From Desulfovibrio sp. Huiquan2017 (GTDB lineage Bacteria > Desulfobacterota > Desulfovibrionia > Desulfovibrionales > Desulfovibrionaceae), in NCBI RefSeq assembly GCF_017351175.1, contig NZ_JAFMPN010000001.1:1-64000 (forward strand): a DNA stretch of 64,000 nt. The letters run 5' to 3'. The position numbers and the translations under genes were made by a program. Below, piece after piece: positions 26,172-37,154 of the stretch. The notes beneath the pieces are model-generated. The model was not told the origin of the DNA, searched no databases, and was given only the letters and a program-made list of their open reading frames with translations. The stretch's first letter is position 1. Every line of letters starts with the position of its first letter.

Positions 26172-27218
26172 ATGAAACAAAACCGGACCGCCCTCATATT
26201 GATCAGTTGCGCCGTGCTGCTTGCCGTCGGCGCCTTTCTCATCCTAAACCGGAGCCGGGATGAATCCTCCGCCGTCCGGCAGGAGGTCGCCCAACCCGCC
26301 GCCGAGCCCGCCAAGGCCCCGGACTGGGTGGACAAGGGCCAAGAGGCCAAGCCCGACTACTCGGCCGCCACGGCCGAGCCCGAGACCACCACCCCGGTTC
26401 CGGCCGCCGAATCCGAGCAGCCCAAGGAACCAAAGACCATCGAAGTGACCGAGGACAAGGTTGTCACATTCACCTTCGTGGAATCCCTGGCGGACTTCCT
26501 GCTTCAGCGTTTTCAGCCGCGCGGTCCCAACGGCAAGCCCGATACCCTGGCCACGGCCGTGGCCCTGAACCGCTACTACGGCCGCGAACTGGACGGCTTC
26601 GCCGTCTCCGGAAACGACATCCGAGCCTCGCGCAAGGCGGTCTACGACTACGTCTTCAATCCGGCCATGATCAAAACCCTGTATGAACTCTACGCCCCGG
26701 CCTTCATGGTCCACTTGGTGGACACCGCGGCCAACACCGAACGCGAATACACGGTCGGCAACGCCACCGAAACCCGGCCCCTGACCACCGAGGAAATCAA
26801 GGTCATGCTCCGGCTCAACGCCGGGCGCATCGAGCGCACCGCAGAAGTGCTCCACGCCTTTGCCGACGACCCGGCCATCCTCGAAATGGCGGGCAAATAC
26901 CGCCGCGCGGCCAAGGCCGTGGAGCGGGCCAACGGCCAGTTGCAGACCGCCATGGCCGACGGCAAGGACACGGGAGCGGCAGGCGACCGCCTCAAGCAGG
27001 CCATCCTGTTCCGCGAACGGACCCGGGGCGAGATCGTCACGCAGCTCCGGCGGGTCTGCCAGGCCTGCCCGGAATCCGAGCTCTTCCACCTCTCCCAGTG
27101 GGGATACCGGCGCACCCTCGACCAGCCCGAGGAAAAGACTAAGACCTTCGGCGCGGCTGCCGACGTCCTGGATGACTTGGCCGCGCGCTTCCGCACCAAG
27201 GCCGAAGAACTCAAATAG
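26172..27218 (+). CDS. Membrane-anchored periplasmic protein of unknown function
   Basis: A 348-residue protein I cannot assign. A single hydrophobic helix (about 7-25) is followed by a disordered linker rich in proline, alanine and glutamate (about 30-95). A mainly helical soluble domain makes up the rest (100-348). The domain has no catalytic motif I recognise. It contains VESLADFLLQRFQPRG, a VSGNDIRASRKAVYDYVF stretch and a CQAC pair near residue 298 that could bind metal or form a disulfide. The likely topology is N-in with the domain in the periplasm. The ribosome site GGGAGG lies upstream. It is flanked by the possible RNA and by a promoter for the next gene. Confidence 0.7.
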   Translation: MKQNRTALILISCAVLLAVGAFLILNRSRDESSAVRQEVAQPAAEPAKAPDWVDKGQEAKPDYSAATAEPETTTPVPAAESEQPKEPKTIEVTEDKVVTFTFVESLADFLLQRFQPRGPNGKPDTLATAVALNRYYGRELDGFAVSGNDIRASRKAVYDYVFNPAMIKTLYELYAPAFMVHLVDTAANTEREYTVGNATETRPLTTEEIKVMLRLNAGRIERTAEVLHAFADDPAILEMAGKYRRAAKAVERANGQLQTAMADGKDTGAAGDRLKQAILFRERTRGEIVTQLRRVCQACPESELFHLSQWGYRRTLDQPEEKTKTFGAAADVLDDLAARFRTKAEELK

Positions 27219-27229
27219 GTGCTCATATG

Positions 27230-27258
27230 TTGCATTGACCCCCCTTTGTGCTTATCCT
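27230..27258 (+). promoter_or_regulatory. Possible promoter of the MBL-rhodanese gene
   Basis: TTGCAT (27230-27235), a 17-base spacer and TATCCT (27253-27258). The start would be near 27265, about 30 bases before the ATG. Confidence 0.4.
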
Positions 27259-27295
27259 TGCGATAGCAAGAAGAGAATTCACCAAGGAGCTCTCA

Positions 27296-28678
27296 ATGTA
27301 CTTCAAACAGATCACCACCCCCGGACTCGGTTGCTTTTCCTACGTCATCGGCTGCCCCGCCGCCGGTGAAATGGTCGTCGTGGATCCCAAGCGGGACGTA
27401 CAGGACTACCTGGACATCTCCCGCGAGGAAGGCATGAAAATCGTCCATGTCATCGACACCCACGTGCACGCGGACCACGTGTCTGGCGCGCAGGAGATCA
27501 AATCCCAGACCGGCTGCGACGTCATGGTCTACGAGACCTCGCCGGTGAGCTACGACTTCACCCCGCTCAAGGAAGGCCAGCAACTGGTCGTGGGCAACGC
27601 CAAGCTCGAAGTCCTGCATACCCCCGGGCATACCCCGGATTCCCTGTCCCTGCTGGTCACGGATACCACGCGGGGCGACGAGCCGTGGATGCTGCTGACC
27701 GGCGACGTGCTCTTCGTGGGCGACATCGGACGGCCCGACCTGGTGGGCGGCGCCAAGCTCGACGAACAGGTCCACAACTTGTGGGATTCCCTGTACGTGA
27801 AGTTCGCCAAGTTCCCCGACAGCCTGGAGGTCTTCCCGGCCCACGGCGCGGGTTCCCTGTGCGGGCGCGGCATGTCCTCGAAGCCAAGCTCCACATTGGG
27901 CTTCGAACGCCGCCATAACCCCATGCTCGGCTTCGGCGATTTCGAGGCGTTCCGCCGGGCCATGAGCCAGAACTTCCCGGCCCGGCCCAAGTCCTTCACC
28001 CACATCATCTCCACCAATGCCTCGGGAGCGCCCCTGCTGGAACGCTGCCCGCTCGACCTGGCCATGAACCCCTATAAGTTCGAGGAGAAGATGCAGGACG
28101 GCGCCGTGGTCATCGACGTGCGCGACGCTGCCGCCTTCGCCGGGTACCATATCCCCGGTTCCCTGAACATCGGCTTCGAGCCCAGCTTGGCCAATTGGGT
28201 GGGCATGACCGTGGAGCCCGATGCCGACATCCTCCTGGTGGTCGATACCCGCGACGACTACGAGCGCATGCGCATAGAGCTGCACCGCATCGGCTACGAC
28301 CGCATCTACGGCTACCTGTCCGGCGGCATCCAGGCCTGGGTCTACTCCGGCCGCCCGGTGGATTCCCTGGCCATAGACTCGGCCCAGGTCCTCCAAAACA
28401 TCCAGGCGGAAGGCAAGCCCCTCAGCCTGATCGACGTGCGCACCCCCGCCGAATGGGCGGGCGGGCACATTCCCGGGGCCAGGCACATCCCGCTCATCGA
28501 CATCCTGGACGGCAAATTCGACCTCGACGAAAACGCCCACCACCTGCTCTACTGCGCGGCGGGCTATCGCGCGAACATTGCCGCGTCCTATCTGCAAAAG
28601 CACGGCTATTGGGACGTCCGCAGCCTGGCGGGCGGCTACCTCGCCTGGAGCCGCGCCGGCTTCCATACCGAAAAATAA
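27296..28678 (+). CDS. Metallo-beta-lactamase-fold hydrolase fused to two rhodanese domains
   Basis: A 460-residue protein resembling persulfide dioxygenase-rhodanese fusions used in sulfide and glutathione-persulfide handling. The MBL domain (1-240) has THVHADHVSG, HTPGHTPDS and TGDVLFVGDIGRPDL, the metal-site pattern of the ETHE1/glyoxalase II branch. The first rhodanese domain (about 260-350) has VVDTRDD where a cysteine loop is expected, so it is probably inactive. The second (about 365-460) has the active loop CAAGYR. The ATG at 27296 was chosen for its AAGGAG site and because the MBL fold begins there. In an anaerobe an oxygen-dependent reaction is uncertain. Confidence 0.88.
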   Translation: MYFKQITTPGLGCFSYVIGCPAAGEMVVVDPKRDVQDYLDISREEGMKIVHVIDTHVHADHVSGAQEIKSQTGCDVMVYETSPVSYDFTPLKEGQQLVVGNAKLEVLHTPGHTPDSLSLLVTDTTRGDEPWMLLTGDVLFVGDIGRPDLVGGAKLDEQVHNLWDSLYVKFAKFPDSLEVFPAHGAGSLCGRGMSSKPSSTLGFERRHNPMLGFGDFEAFRRAMSQNFPARPKSFTHIISTNASGAPLLERCPLDLAMNPYKFEEKMQDGAVVIDVRDAAAFAGYHIPGSLNIGFEPSLANWVGMTVEPDADILLVVDTRDDYERMRIELHRIGYDRIYGYLSGGIQAWVYSGRPVDSLAIDSAQVLQNIQAEGKPLSLIDVRTPAEWAGGHIPGARHIPLIDILDGKFDLDENAHHLLYCAAGYRANIAASYLQKHGYWDVRSLAGGYLAWSRAGFHTEK

Positions 28679-28694
28679 AGCCCAAAAAACGTCG

Positions 28695-28726
28695 GGCGGT
28701 CCCGGAACTCCGGGGCCGCCTTTTTT
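28695..28726 (+). terminator. Rho-independent terminator after the MBL-rhodanese gene
   Basis: An 11-pair stem GGCGGTCCCGG/CCGGGGCCGCC (one G-T pair) with an AACT loop runs into six T residues. Confidence 0.9.
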
Positions 28727-28873
28727 CTGTCCGCCATCCCCTCCAGGCGGCAAGGGCTATCCAACCGCAAAAACACCCGATCCAGCGTCACTCCGACGGC
28801 CAGGGCAATGCGTCGAATTATATCATCAAACCGGTTTTCCGCGCCCTTGCCGCGCGATAAATCCGGTAAATGG

Positions 28874-32567
<3,694 letters not shown>

Positions 32568-32590
32568 CCGACCCGCGATCACGCACCATC

Positions 32591-32620
32591 AAGGCCGGGG
32601 CAAATGCCCCGGCCTTTTTT
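32591..32620 (+). terminator. Rho-independent terminator after the pyruvate oxidoreductase gene
   Basis: Arms AAGGCCGGGGCA and TGCCCCGGCCTT pair around a short A-rich loop, and the 3' arm continues into a T tract ending at 32620. Confidence 0.92.
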
Positions 32621-32828
32621 GGCCCCCGGCCCATACGCTCCCCATCCCGCCTGCATTTTTCAGCGCTGGAGGGGGGGACGAACGAACGCGGGGAGACGGT
32701 TCCCGGGATGGCAAAACTCGGATTTACCGAGCGCCGGGCATTGACGTTGAAAGGGAATGGATCAATCCTGAACGCGTCGGCCGTCCGAAAATGGCCATGG
32801 ATGAACGCATCAACAAGGAAAAAGTATC
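32621..32828 (+). other. Leader region of the thiamine operon, no gene seen
   Basis: The 208 bases before the thiamine-binding protein gene hold small hairpins such as CTCGG-ATTTA-CCGAG. They do not hold the CTGAGA and ACCTGATC-type blocks of a TPP riboswitch that I would expect before thiM/thiE. A frame open through this region joins thiM but has no coding character. Confidence 0.4.
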
Positions 32829-33131
32829 ATGAGTTGTGTAGCCACCTTCAGCATATTCCCGCTGGAACGGCCCGATCAGGGGTCATTCGCCCCATATGTG
32901 GCGCGGACCATCGAGATCGTCCGGGAATCCGGACTGCCCTACGAACTCGGTGCCATGGGCACCGTTCTCGAAGGCGATCTCGATCGAATCATGGAAACCA
33001 TCAAGCACTGTCACGACGACATGCGCAAGGAATGTGGCCGAGTCTACCTGAGCCTGACCGTGGATTCCCGCTCCGGCGAATCCGGACGCATGCACGGCAA
33101 GGTGGACAGCGTCGGGGAGCTGCTGAAATGA
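32829..33131 (+). CDS. MTH1187-family thiamine-binding protein (DUF77)
   Basis: A 100-residue protein of the MTH1187/YkoF-like family, which binds thiamine or its hydroxymethylpyrimidine part. It starts MSCVATFSIFPLER and contains SGLPYELGAMGTVLEGDLDRIM, the hallmark of the family, with a short ferredoxin-like fold. An AAGGAAAAAG purine run precedes the ATG. Its stop overlaps the thiM start in an ATGA arrangement. The position ahead of thiM-thiE supports a role in uptake or salvage of thiamine parts, but the exact ligand is not proven by sequence. Confidence 0.88.
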   Translation: MSCVATFSIFPLERPDQGSFAPYVARTIEIVRESGLPYELGAMGTVLEGDLDRIMETIKHCHDDMRKECGRVYLSLTVDSRSGESGRMHGKVDSVGELLK

Positions 33132-33943
33132 GTGCCCCCGAAGAACTTATCAAGGCCATATGGAAGGACGTCTGCGAAGTCCGCAGGCAGACGCCGCTCA
33201 TCGTCAACATCACCAACTACGTGGTCACGAACAATACGGCCAATTCCCTGCTTGCCCTGGGCGCGTCCCCGGCCATGAACCATGTGGCCGAAGACCTGCC
33301 CGGTCTGGTGGACCTGGCCGGAGCCCTGGTGGTCAACATCGGCACCCTGGCCGACGACTACGTGGAGGGCATGCACGTGGCCATGGCCCAGGCCAACGAC
33401 ATGGGCATGCCCGTGATCCTCGATCCGGTGGCCGCCGGGGTGAACGCCCTTCGGACAGACACCTGTTTGGAATTTTTGGAGAAGTATCATCCCGACATAG
33501 TTCGGGGCAATGCCTCGGAAATCATGGCCCTGGCCGGCGAGGACGGTCGGCCCAAGGGAGTGGATACCTCCATGGAAGTGAACGAGGCCCGGGGCGCGGC
33601 CAGAGAACTGAACAGGCGCTACGGCTGCGTGGTCCTGGTCAGCGGTGAAACCGACCTGGTGGTCGGCGCGGACCGTGAAACGCGTCTGGCCGGCGGTTCG
33701 GCCATGATGCCGCGCGTGACCGGACTGGGCTGCACCTGCACCGCGCTGGCAGGTGCGTTCGCCGCCGTCCAACGCGACTTCTTCCAGGCCGCCGTGGACA
33801 CCGCCGCAGCCATGGACATTGCGGGCGAAATGGCCGCCGAACACTCGCCGGGACCCGGCAGCCTCCAGATGCACCTCCAGGATGCCCTCTACCTCCTGGA
33901 CGAGGAAGCCATACGGAACCGCCTCAAGGTGGTGGCGTCATGA
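33128..33943 (+). CDS. thiM: Hydroxyethylthiazole kinase
   Basis: Phosphorylates the thiazole alcohol for thiamine salvage. The 271 residues have the ribokinase-like ThiM layout. The substrate region is PLIVNITNYVVTNNTANSLLALGASPAM near the N-terminus, then LDPVAAG. The nucleotide and catalytic region is MMPRVTGLGCTCTALAGAFAAV, with the cysteine typical of ThiM. The ATG at 33128 was taken because it overlaps the preceding stop, and the frame upstream lacks family sequence. It overlaps thiE by four bases. Confidence 0.95.
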   Translation: MSAPEELIKAIWKDVCEVRRQTPLIVNITNYVVTNNTANSLLALGASPAMNHVAEDLPGLVDLAGALVVNIGTLADDYVEGMHVAMAQANDMGMPVILDPVAAGVNALRTDTCLEFLEKYHPDIVRGNASEIMALAGEDGRPKGVDTSMEVNEARGAARELNRRYGCVVLVSGETDLVVGADRETRLAGGSAMMPRVTGLGCTCTALAGAFAAVQRDFFQAAVDTAAAMDIAGEMAAEHSPGPGSLQMHLQDALYLLDEEAIRNRLKVVAS

Positions 33944-34578
33944 GAACCGAAGACCTGCTCGTCTATCTCGTCACGGACCGCAGCCTCTGCCTGGGACGCC
34001 CCCTCGAAGAGGTAGTGGCCCAAGCCGCCGAGGGCGGCTGCACCATGGTCCAGTTGCGCGAAAAGACGGCCGACACCGGGGAATTCGTCGAGTTGGCCCG
34101 CGCCCTGCACAAACTGCTCAAGCCGTTGTCCATCCCCCTGCTCATCAACGACCGCGTGGACGTGGCCCTGGCCGCCGGGGTCGAGGGCGTGCATGTGGGC
34201 CAATCGGACATGCGTCCCGAGGATGTTCGCCGGATCCTCGGTCCGAACGCCATTCTCGGCCTGTCCGTGGACACCGAAGCCGAACTCCTGGATGCCCAGA
34301 ACCGGCCCGTGGATTACCTCGGCATCGGCCCGGCCTACCCCACCCAGACCAAGAAGGATGTCAAGGGTTCGCCGTGGGGACCGGAAGGGCTCAGGCGCGC
34401 GGTCCGGCAATCCGCCATCCCGCTGGTGGCTATCGGCGGCGTGCAGCGCGACAACGTCCGGGCCGTGGCAGGTTCGGGCGTGGCGGGCATCGCCGTGGTT
34501 TCGGCCATCTGTTCCGCGTCTTCGCCCGCTGAAGCCGCGCGCGAACTGGCCTACGCCATGAAGGAAGGCGCGCGGTAA
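33940..34578 (+). CDS. thiE: Thiamine-phosphate synthase
   Basis: Joins hydroxymethylpyrimidine pyrophosphate with thiazole phosphate to give thiamine phosphate. The 212-residue TIM barrel has the family segments MVQLREKTADTGEF, PLLINDRVDVALAAGVEGVHVGQ and YLGIGPAYPTQTKKD, and it ends with IGGVQRDNV and the GIAVVSAI strand. It is last in the three-gene salvage operon and is followed by a terminator. ThiD, the pyrimidine kinase, is not in the window. Confidence 0.96.
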   Translation: MRTEDLLVYLVTDRSLCLGRPLEEVVAQAAEGGCTMVQLREKTADTGEFVELARALHKLLKPLSIPLLINDRVDVALAAGVEGVHVGQSDMRPEDVRRILGPNAILGLSVDTEAELLDAQNRPVDYLGIGPAYPTQTKKDVKGSPWGPEGLRRAVRQSAIPLVAIGGVQRDNVRAVAGSGVAGIAVVSAICSASSPAEAARELAYAMKEGAR

Positions 34579-34617
34579 ACCCGCCGCTCTCCATACCCCG
34601 GTTACCGGGGCGTATGC

Positions 34618-34648
34618 GCGGCCTCCCTCGGGAGGCCGCGTCGTTTTT
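34618..34648 (+). terminator. Rho-independent terminator after thiE
   Basis: A nine-pair stem GCGGCCTCC/GGAGGCCGC with a CTCG loop is followed by GTCG and five T residues. A second hairpin, CCCCGG-TTA-CCGGGG (34596-34610), sits just before it. Confidence 0.8.
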
Positions 34649-34797
34649 CTTCCGACCGCCTCCGACGCGCTCCACAGGGCCTTCGCGACTCCTATGCGGC
34701 GGAAGAGAATCCGGAAGGATGATAAAAGTTGTTAAACAATGTAAAAGGGTGCGCCCGGACCTTTTCATCCCGCACGACATGCGGGTAAGGGAGATTC

Positions 34798-35496
34798 ATG
34801 AAGAGCAACGGCCCGATCCTGATTATCGACGACGACCGCAAGCTGCGCGACCTCGTGGTCGAGTACCTGGAGGAATACAATTTCGCCACGGCCACCCTGC
34901 CCTCGGGCATGAAGGCGGTGGAGACCATCCGCTCGCTCGCCCCGAGCGTCATCGTCCTGGATGTGATGATGCCGGGCAGGAACGGGCTCGATGTCCTGCG
35001 CGACATCCGCGTCGAGTTCGCCACGCCGGTGATCATGCTCACGGCCAAGGGAGAGGATACCGACCGCATCGTCGGGCTCGAACTCGGGGCCGACGATTAC
35101 ATGGCCAAACCGTTCAACCCGCGCGAATTGCTGGCCCGGATCAAGGCCGTGCTCCGCCGGGTGAATACCGGCGCGGAACGCAAAACGGACACGCCGGTCA
35201 TCCACGCGGGCGGGCTTGCCCTGACCCTCTCCCGCCAGGTCCTGACCATCGACCGGGACGAAATCGAGCTGGCGCCCACGGAGTTTCGGCTGCTCAAGGC
35301 GCTCATGGCCCACGCCGACCGCACCCTGACCCGGGACGAACTCATGGACATGGTCTGGGACAAGGACTTCGCGGCCTACGACCGGTCCATCGACGTGCAT
35401 ATTTCCAAACTCCGCTCCCAGCTCAGGCCGTACCCGGCCCACGCCAAGCGGATCAGGACCGTCTGGGGCACGGGCTACATGTTTGTGGGTGAATGA
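34798..35496 (+). CDS. OmpR-family response regulator (CpxR-like)
   Basis: A 232-residue DNA-binding response regulator. The receiver domain (6-122) has the acidic pocket DDD at 11-13, the phospho-acceptor D55 in VIVLDVMMPG, and TAKGED and MAKPFNP further on. The C-terminal winged helix (about 138-230) has the OmpR-type ending SIDVHISKLRSQL and RTVWGTGYMF. The stop overlaps the kinase start. The pair stands just upstream of opgGH, suggesting envelope or osmotic sensing, but the target genes are not shown by the sequence. An AAGGGAG site precedes the ATG. Confidence 0.92.
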   Translation: MKSNGPILIIDDDRKLRDLVVEYLEEYNFATATLPSGMKAVETIRSLAPSVIVLDVMMPGRNGLDVLRDIRVEFATPVIMLTAKGEDTDRIVGLELGADDYMAKPFNPRELLARIKAVLRRVNTGAERKTDTPVIHAGGLALTLSRQVLTIDRDEIELAPTEFRLLKALMAHADRTLTRDELMDMVWDKDFAAYDRSIDVHISKLRSQLRPYPAHAKRIRTVWGTGYMFVGE

Positions 35497-36881
35497 TGAA
35501 AGTCAGCCGGTTGTATCTCAAAATACTTCTCGCCTTCGTCCTGGTCCTGGCGGTGACCATAGTCGGCATCGGCGGACTGCTCAAGATGGGGCACATGCGT
35601 CCGCCCCTCAACCGTCATGCCCTCAACCGCAACGGGGCCCTCAAGCGGATCATCGGGCTGGAGATCGACGGAGCGGCCGAGCTCGACCCGGAACTCCGCA
35701 ACCGCCTGAACCGCATCCTGACCATCTATGCCAACGCCTTTGACGGCGAGGCGTGGATCGCCAACGAACGCGGCGAGATCGTGGCCCAATCCTACCGCAC
35801 CCCGCCTCTGGACGGCGGGGAAGAACTGGATCTCAAGCTGGTCACGGACCAGGGCGACCACGTCTACTTCGTGAGCAAGGGCGATCAAGGGTCCATCTAT
35901 TCCTACGGCCCCCTGAAAACGCCGATGGGCCCCTTGTCCGTGCACCTGCTCAACAAGTGGATCACCCGCAACGAGGAAATCTGGTTCATGGAGGGGCTCG
36001 CCCTCATGGCCACGGTGGCCGCCCTGCTGCTCATCCCGGTGTCGCGGCGCATTACACGGCCCATGATCCAAATGACCCGGTCCGCACAGCGGTTGGCCCG
36101 GGGAGACTTTTCTCCGCGCGTGGACGAAAACCGCAAGGACGAGATGGGCACCCTGGCCCGGACCTTCAACCACATGGCCAGCAGCCTGGAAAAAATGGTC
36201 CGAGGCGGACGCGAACTGACTGCCAACCTCTCCCATGAACTGCGGTCCCCCCTGGCGCGCATCCGCGTCTCCCAGCAGATCGTCCTCGAACGGCTGGAAG
36301 CGGGCCGCACGGACGGTGTGGTCAAGCACGTCCGTCGCATGGAGGCGGAGATCGACCACATGGACTCGCTCATCGACCAGATCATGAAGCTGTCCAAGCT
36401 CGACCTCCAGGAACCCCCGCCGCGCGCGGACATGGTCAACATGAACGAAATGCTCGAAGAAGCCGCCGAACGGGTTGGCCCGCTCACGGGCGGGCGGTCC
36501 ATCCGGCTCCAACCGCATCTCGCGCCCGTACCCTTCTTCCGTTGCCGCAGGCAGGATCTGCGCATCGTCCTGGACAATGTCCTGTCCAACGCGGTCAAGT
36601 ACAGCCAGGACAACGGCCGTGTGGACATCCATTGCGAGGCCGAGCGCAAAAATGACCAGGAGGCCGTCGTCATCCGGATTTCCAACGGCTACCCCGATCT
36701 GACCGGCGAGGAACTGGAGGCGGTGTTCGCGCCGTTCCGACGGCTGGGCTACGACAACGTCGAGGGCCATGGCCTGGGCCTGGCCTTCGCCCGCAAGATC
36801 GTCGAGGACCACGGCGGGACCATCCACGCGGAAAGCGTAAACGGAACCTTCCGCGTGACCATCAAACTGCCCCTCGACTGA
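35493..36881 (+). CDS. Sensor histidine kinase (CpxA-like)
   Basis: A 462-residue membrane kinase and the partner of the upstream regulator. The first helix is at about 8-30, a periplasmic domain of about 130 residues follows, and the second helix is at about 165-185 (LALMATVAALLLIPV). HAMP then leads to the phospho-acceptor H248 in NLSHELRSPLARIR. The ATPase domain has a DNVLSNAVKYS N-box and GHGLGLAFARKI G-box. The start may be the ATG at 35493 or the next one at 35496; both overlap the regulator stop. The periplasmic sensor matches no ligand-binding family I recognise. Confidence 0.92.
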   Translation: MMKVSRLYLKILLAFVLVLAVTIVGIGGLLKMGHMRPPLNRHALNRNGALKRIIGLEIDGAAELDPELRNRLNRILTIYANAFDGEAWIANERGEIVAQSYRTPPLDGGEELDLKLVTDQGDHVYFVSKGDQGSIYSYGPLKTPMGPLSVHLLNKWITRNEEIWFMEGLALMATVAALLLIPVSRRITRPMIQMTRSAQRLARGDFSPRVDENRKDEMGTLARTFNHMASSLEKMVRGGRELTANLSHELRSPLARIRVSQQIVLERLEAGRTDGVVKHVRRMEAEIDHMDSLIDQIMKLSKLDLQEPPPRADMVNMNEMLEEAAERVGPLTGGRSIRLQPHLAPVPFFRCRRQDLRIVLDNVLSNAVKYSQDNGRVDIHCEAERKNDQEAVVIRISNGYPDLTGEELEAVFAPFRRLGYDNVEGHGLGLAFARKIVEDHGGTIHAESVNGTFRVTIKLPLD

Positions 36882-36982
36882 GCCCTTCCCCCGCCCCGCC
36901 CGCGGGCCGTCCGCCGCCTCCGGCGCGCGCAATAGTTGAAAAAAGCCTATCCTTCCATCCGCCCTCACCGGGCCCACTTGGT

Positions 36983-36998
36983 GCGCGATTGGTCGCGC
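36983..36998. promoter_or_regulatory. Palindrome upstream of opgG
   Basis: Perfect inverted repeat GCGCGA-TTGG-TCGCGC, 156 bases before opgG, within an otherwise featureless 273-base gap (36882-37154). The region just after it is AT-rich, suggesting promoter activity, but no convincing -35/-10 pair was found. Confidence 0.3.
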
Positions 36999-37154
36999 GA
37001 CATGGCAACGCATTGAATATTAAGCATAAAATGAGCTTGTGCAAAAAGCCGTTTCAAAATTGATAATCCCTTGGGCATCGCGTACTGTGCTGTTTCTTGC
37101 GGCCACGGACCTGGTCCTGCCCCGGAAACAACCAACAAGCGAAAACCCGTACCC

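Noticed and set aside
32640-32810. A TPP or c-di-GMP riboswitch in front of the thiamine genes
   Set aside because: Small hairpins and a GGCAAA word are present, but the fixed sequence blocks of either riboswitch are missing.
37071-37154. A 28-residue longer opgG starting at a TTG
   Set aside because: The extra residues have no family match and would put a long charged stretch before the signal peptide; the ATG at 37155 gives a normal one.
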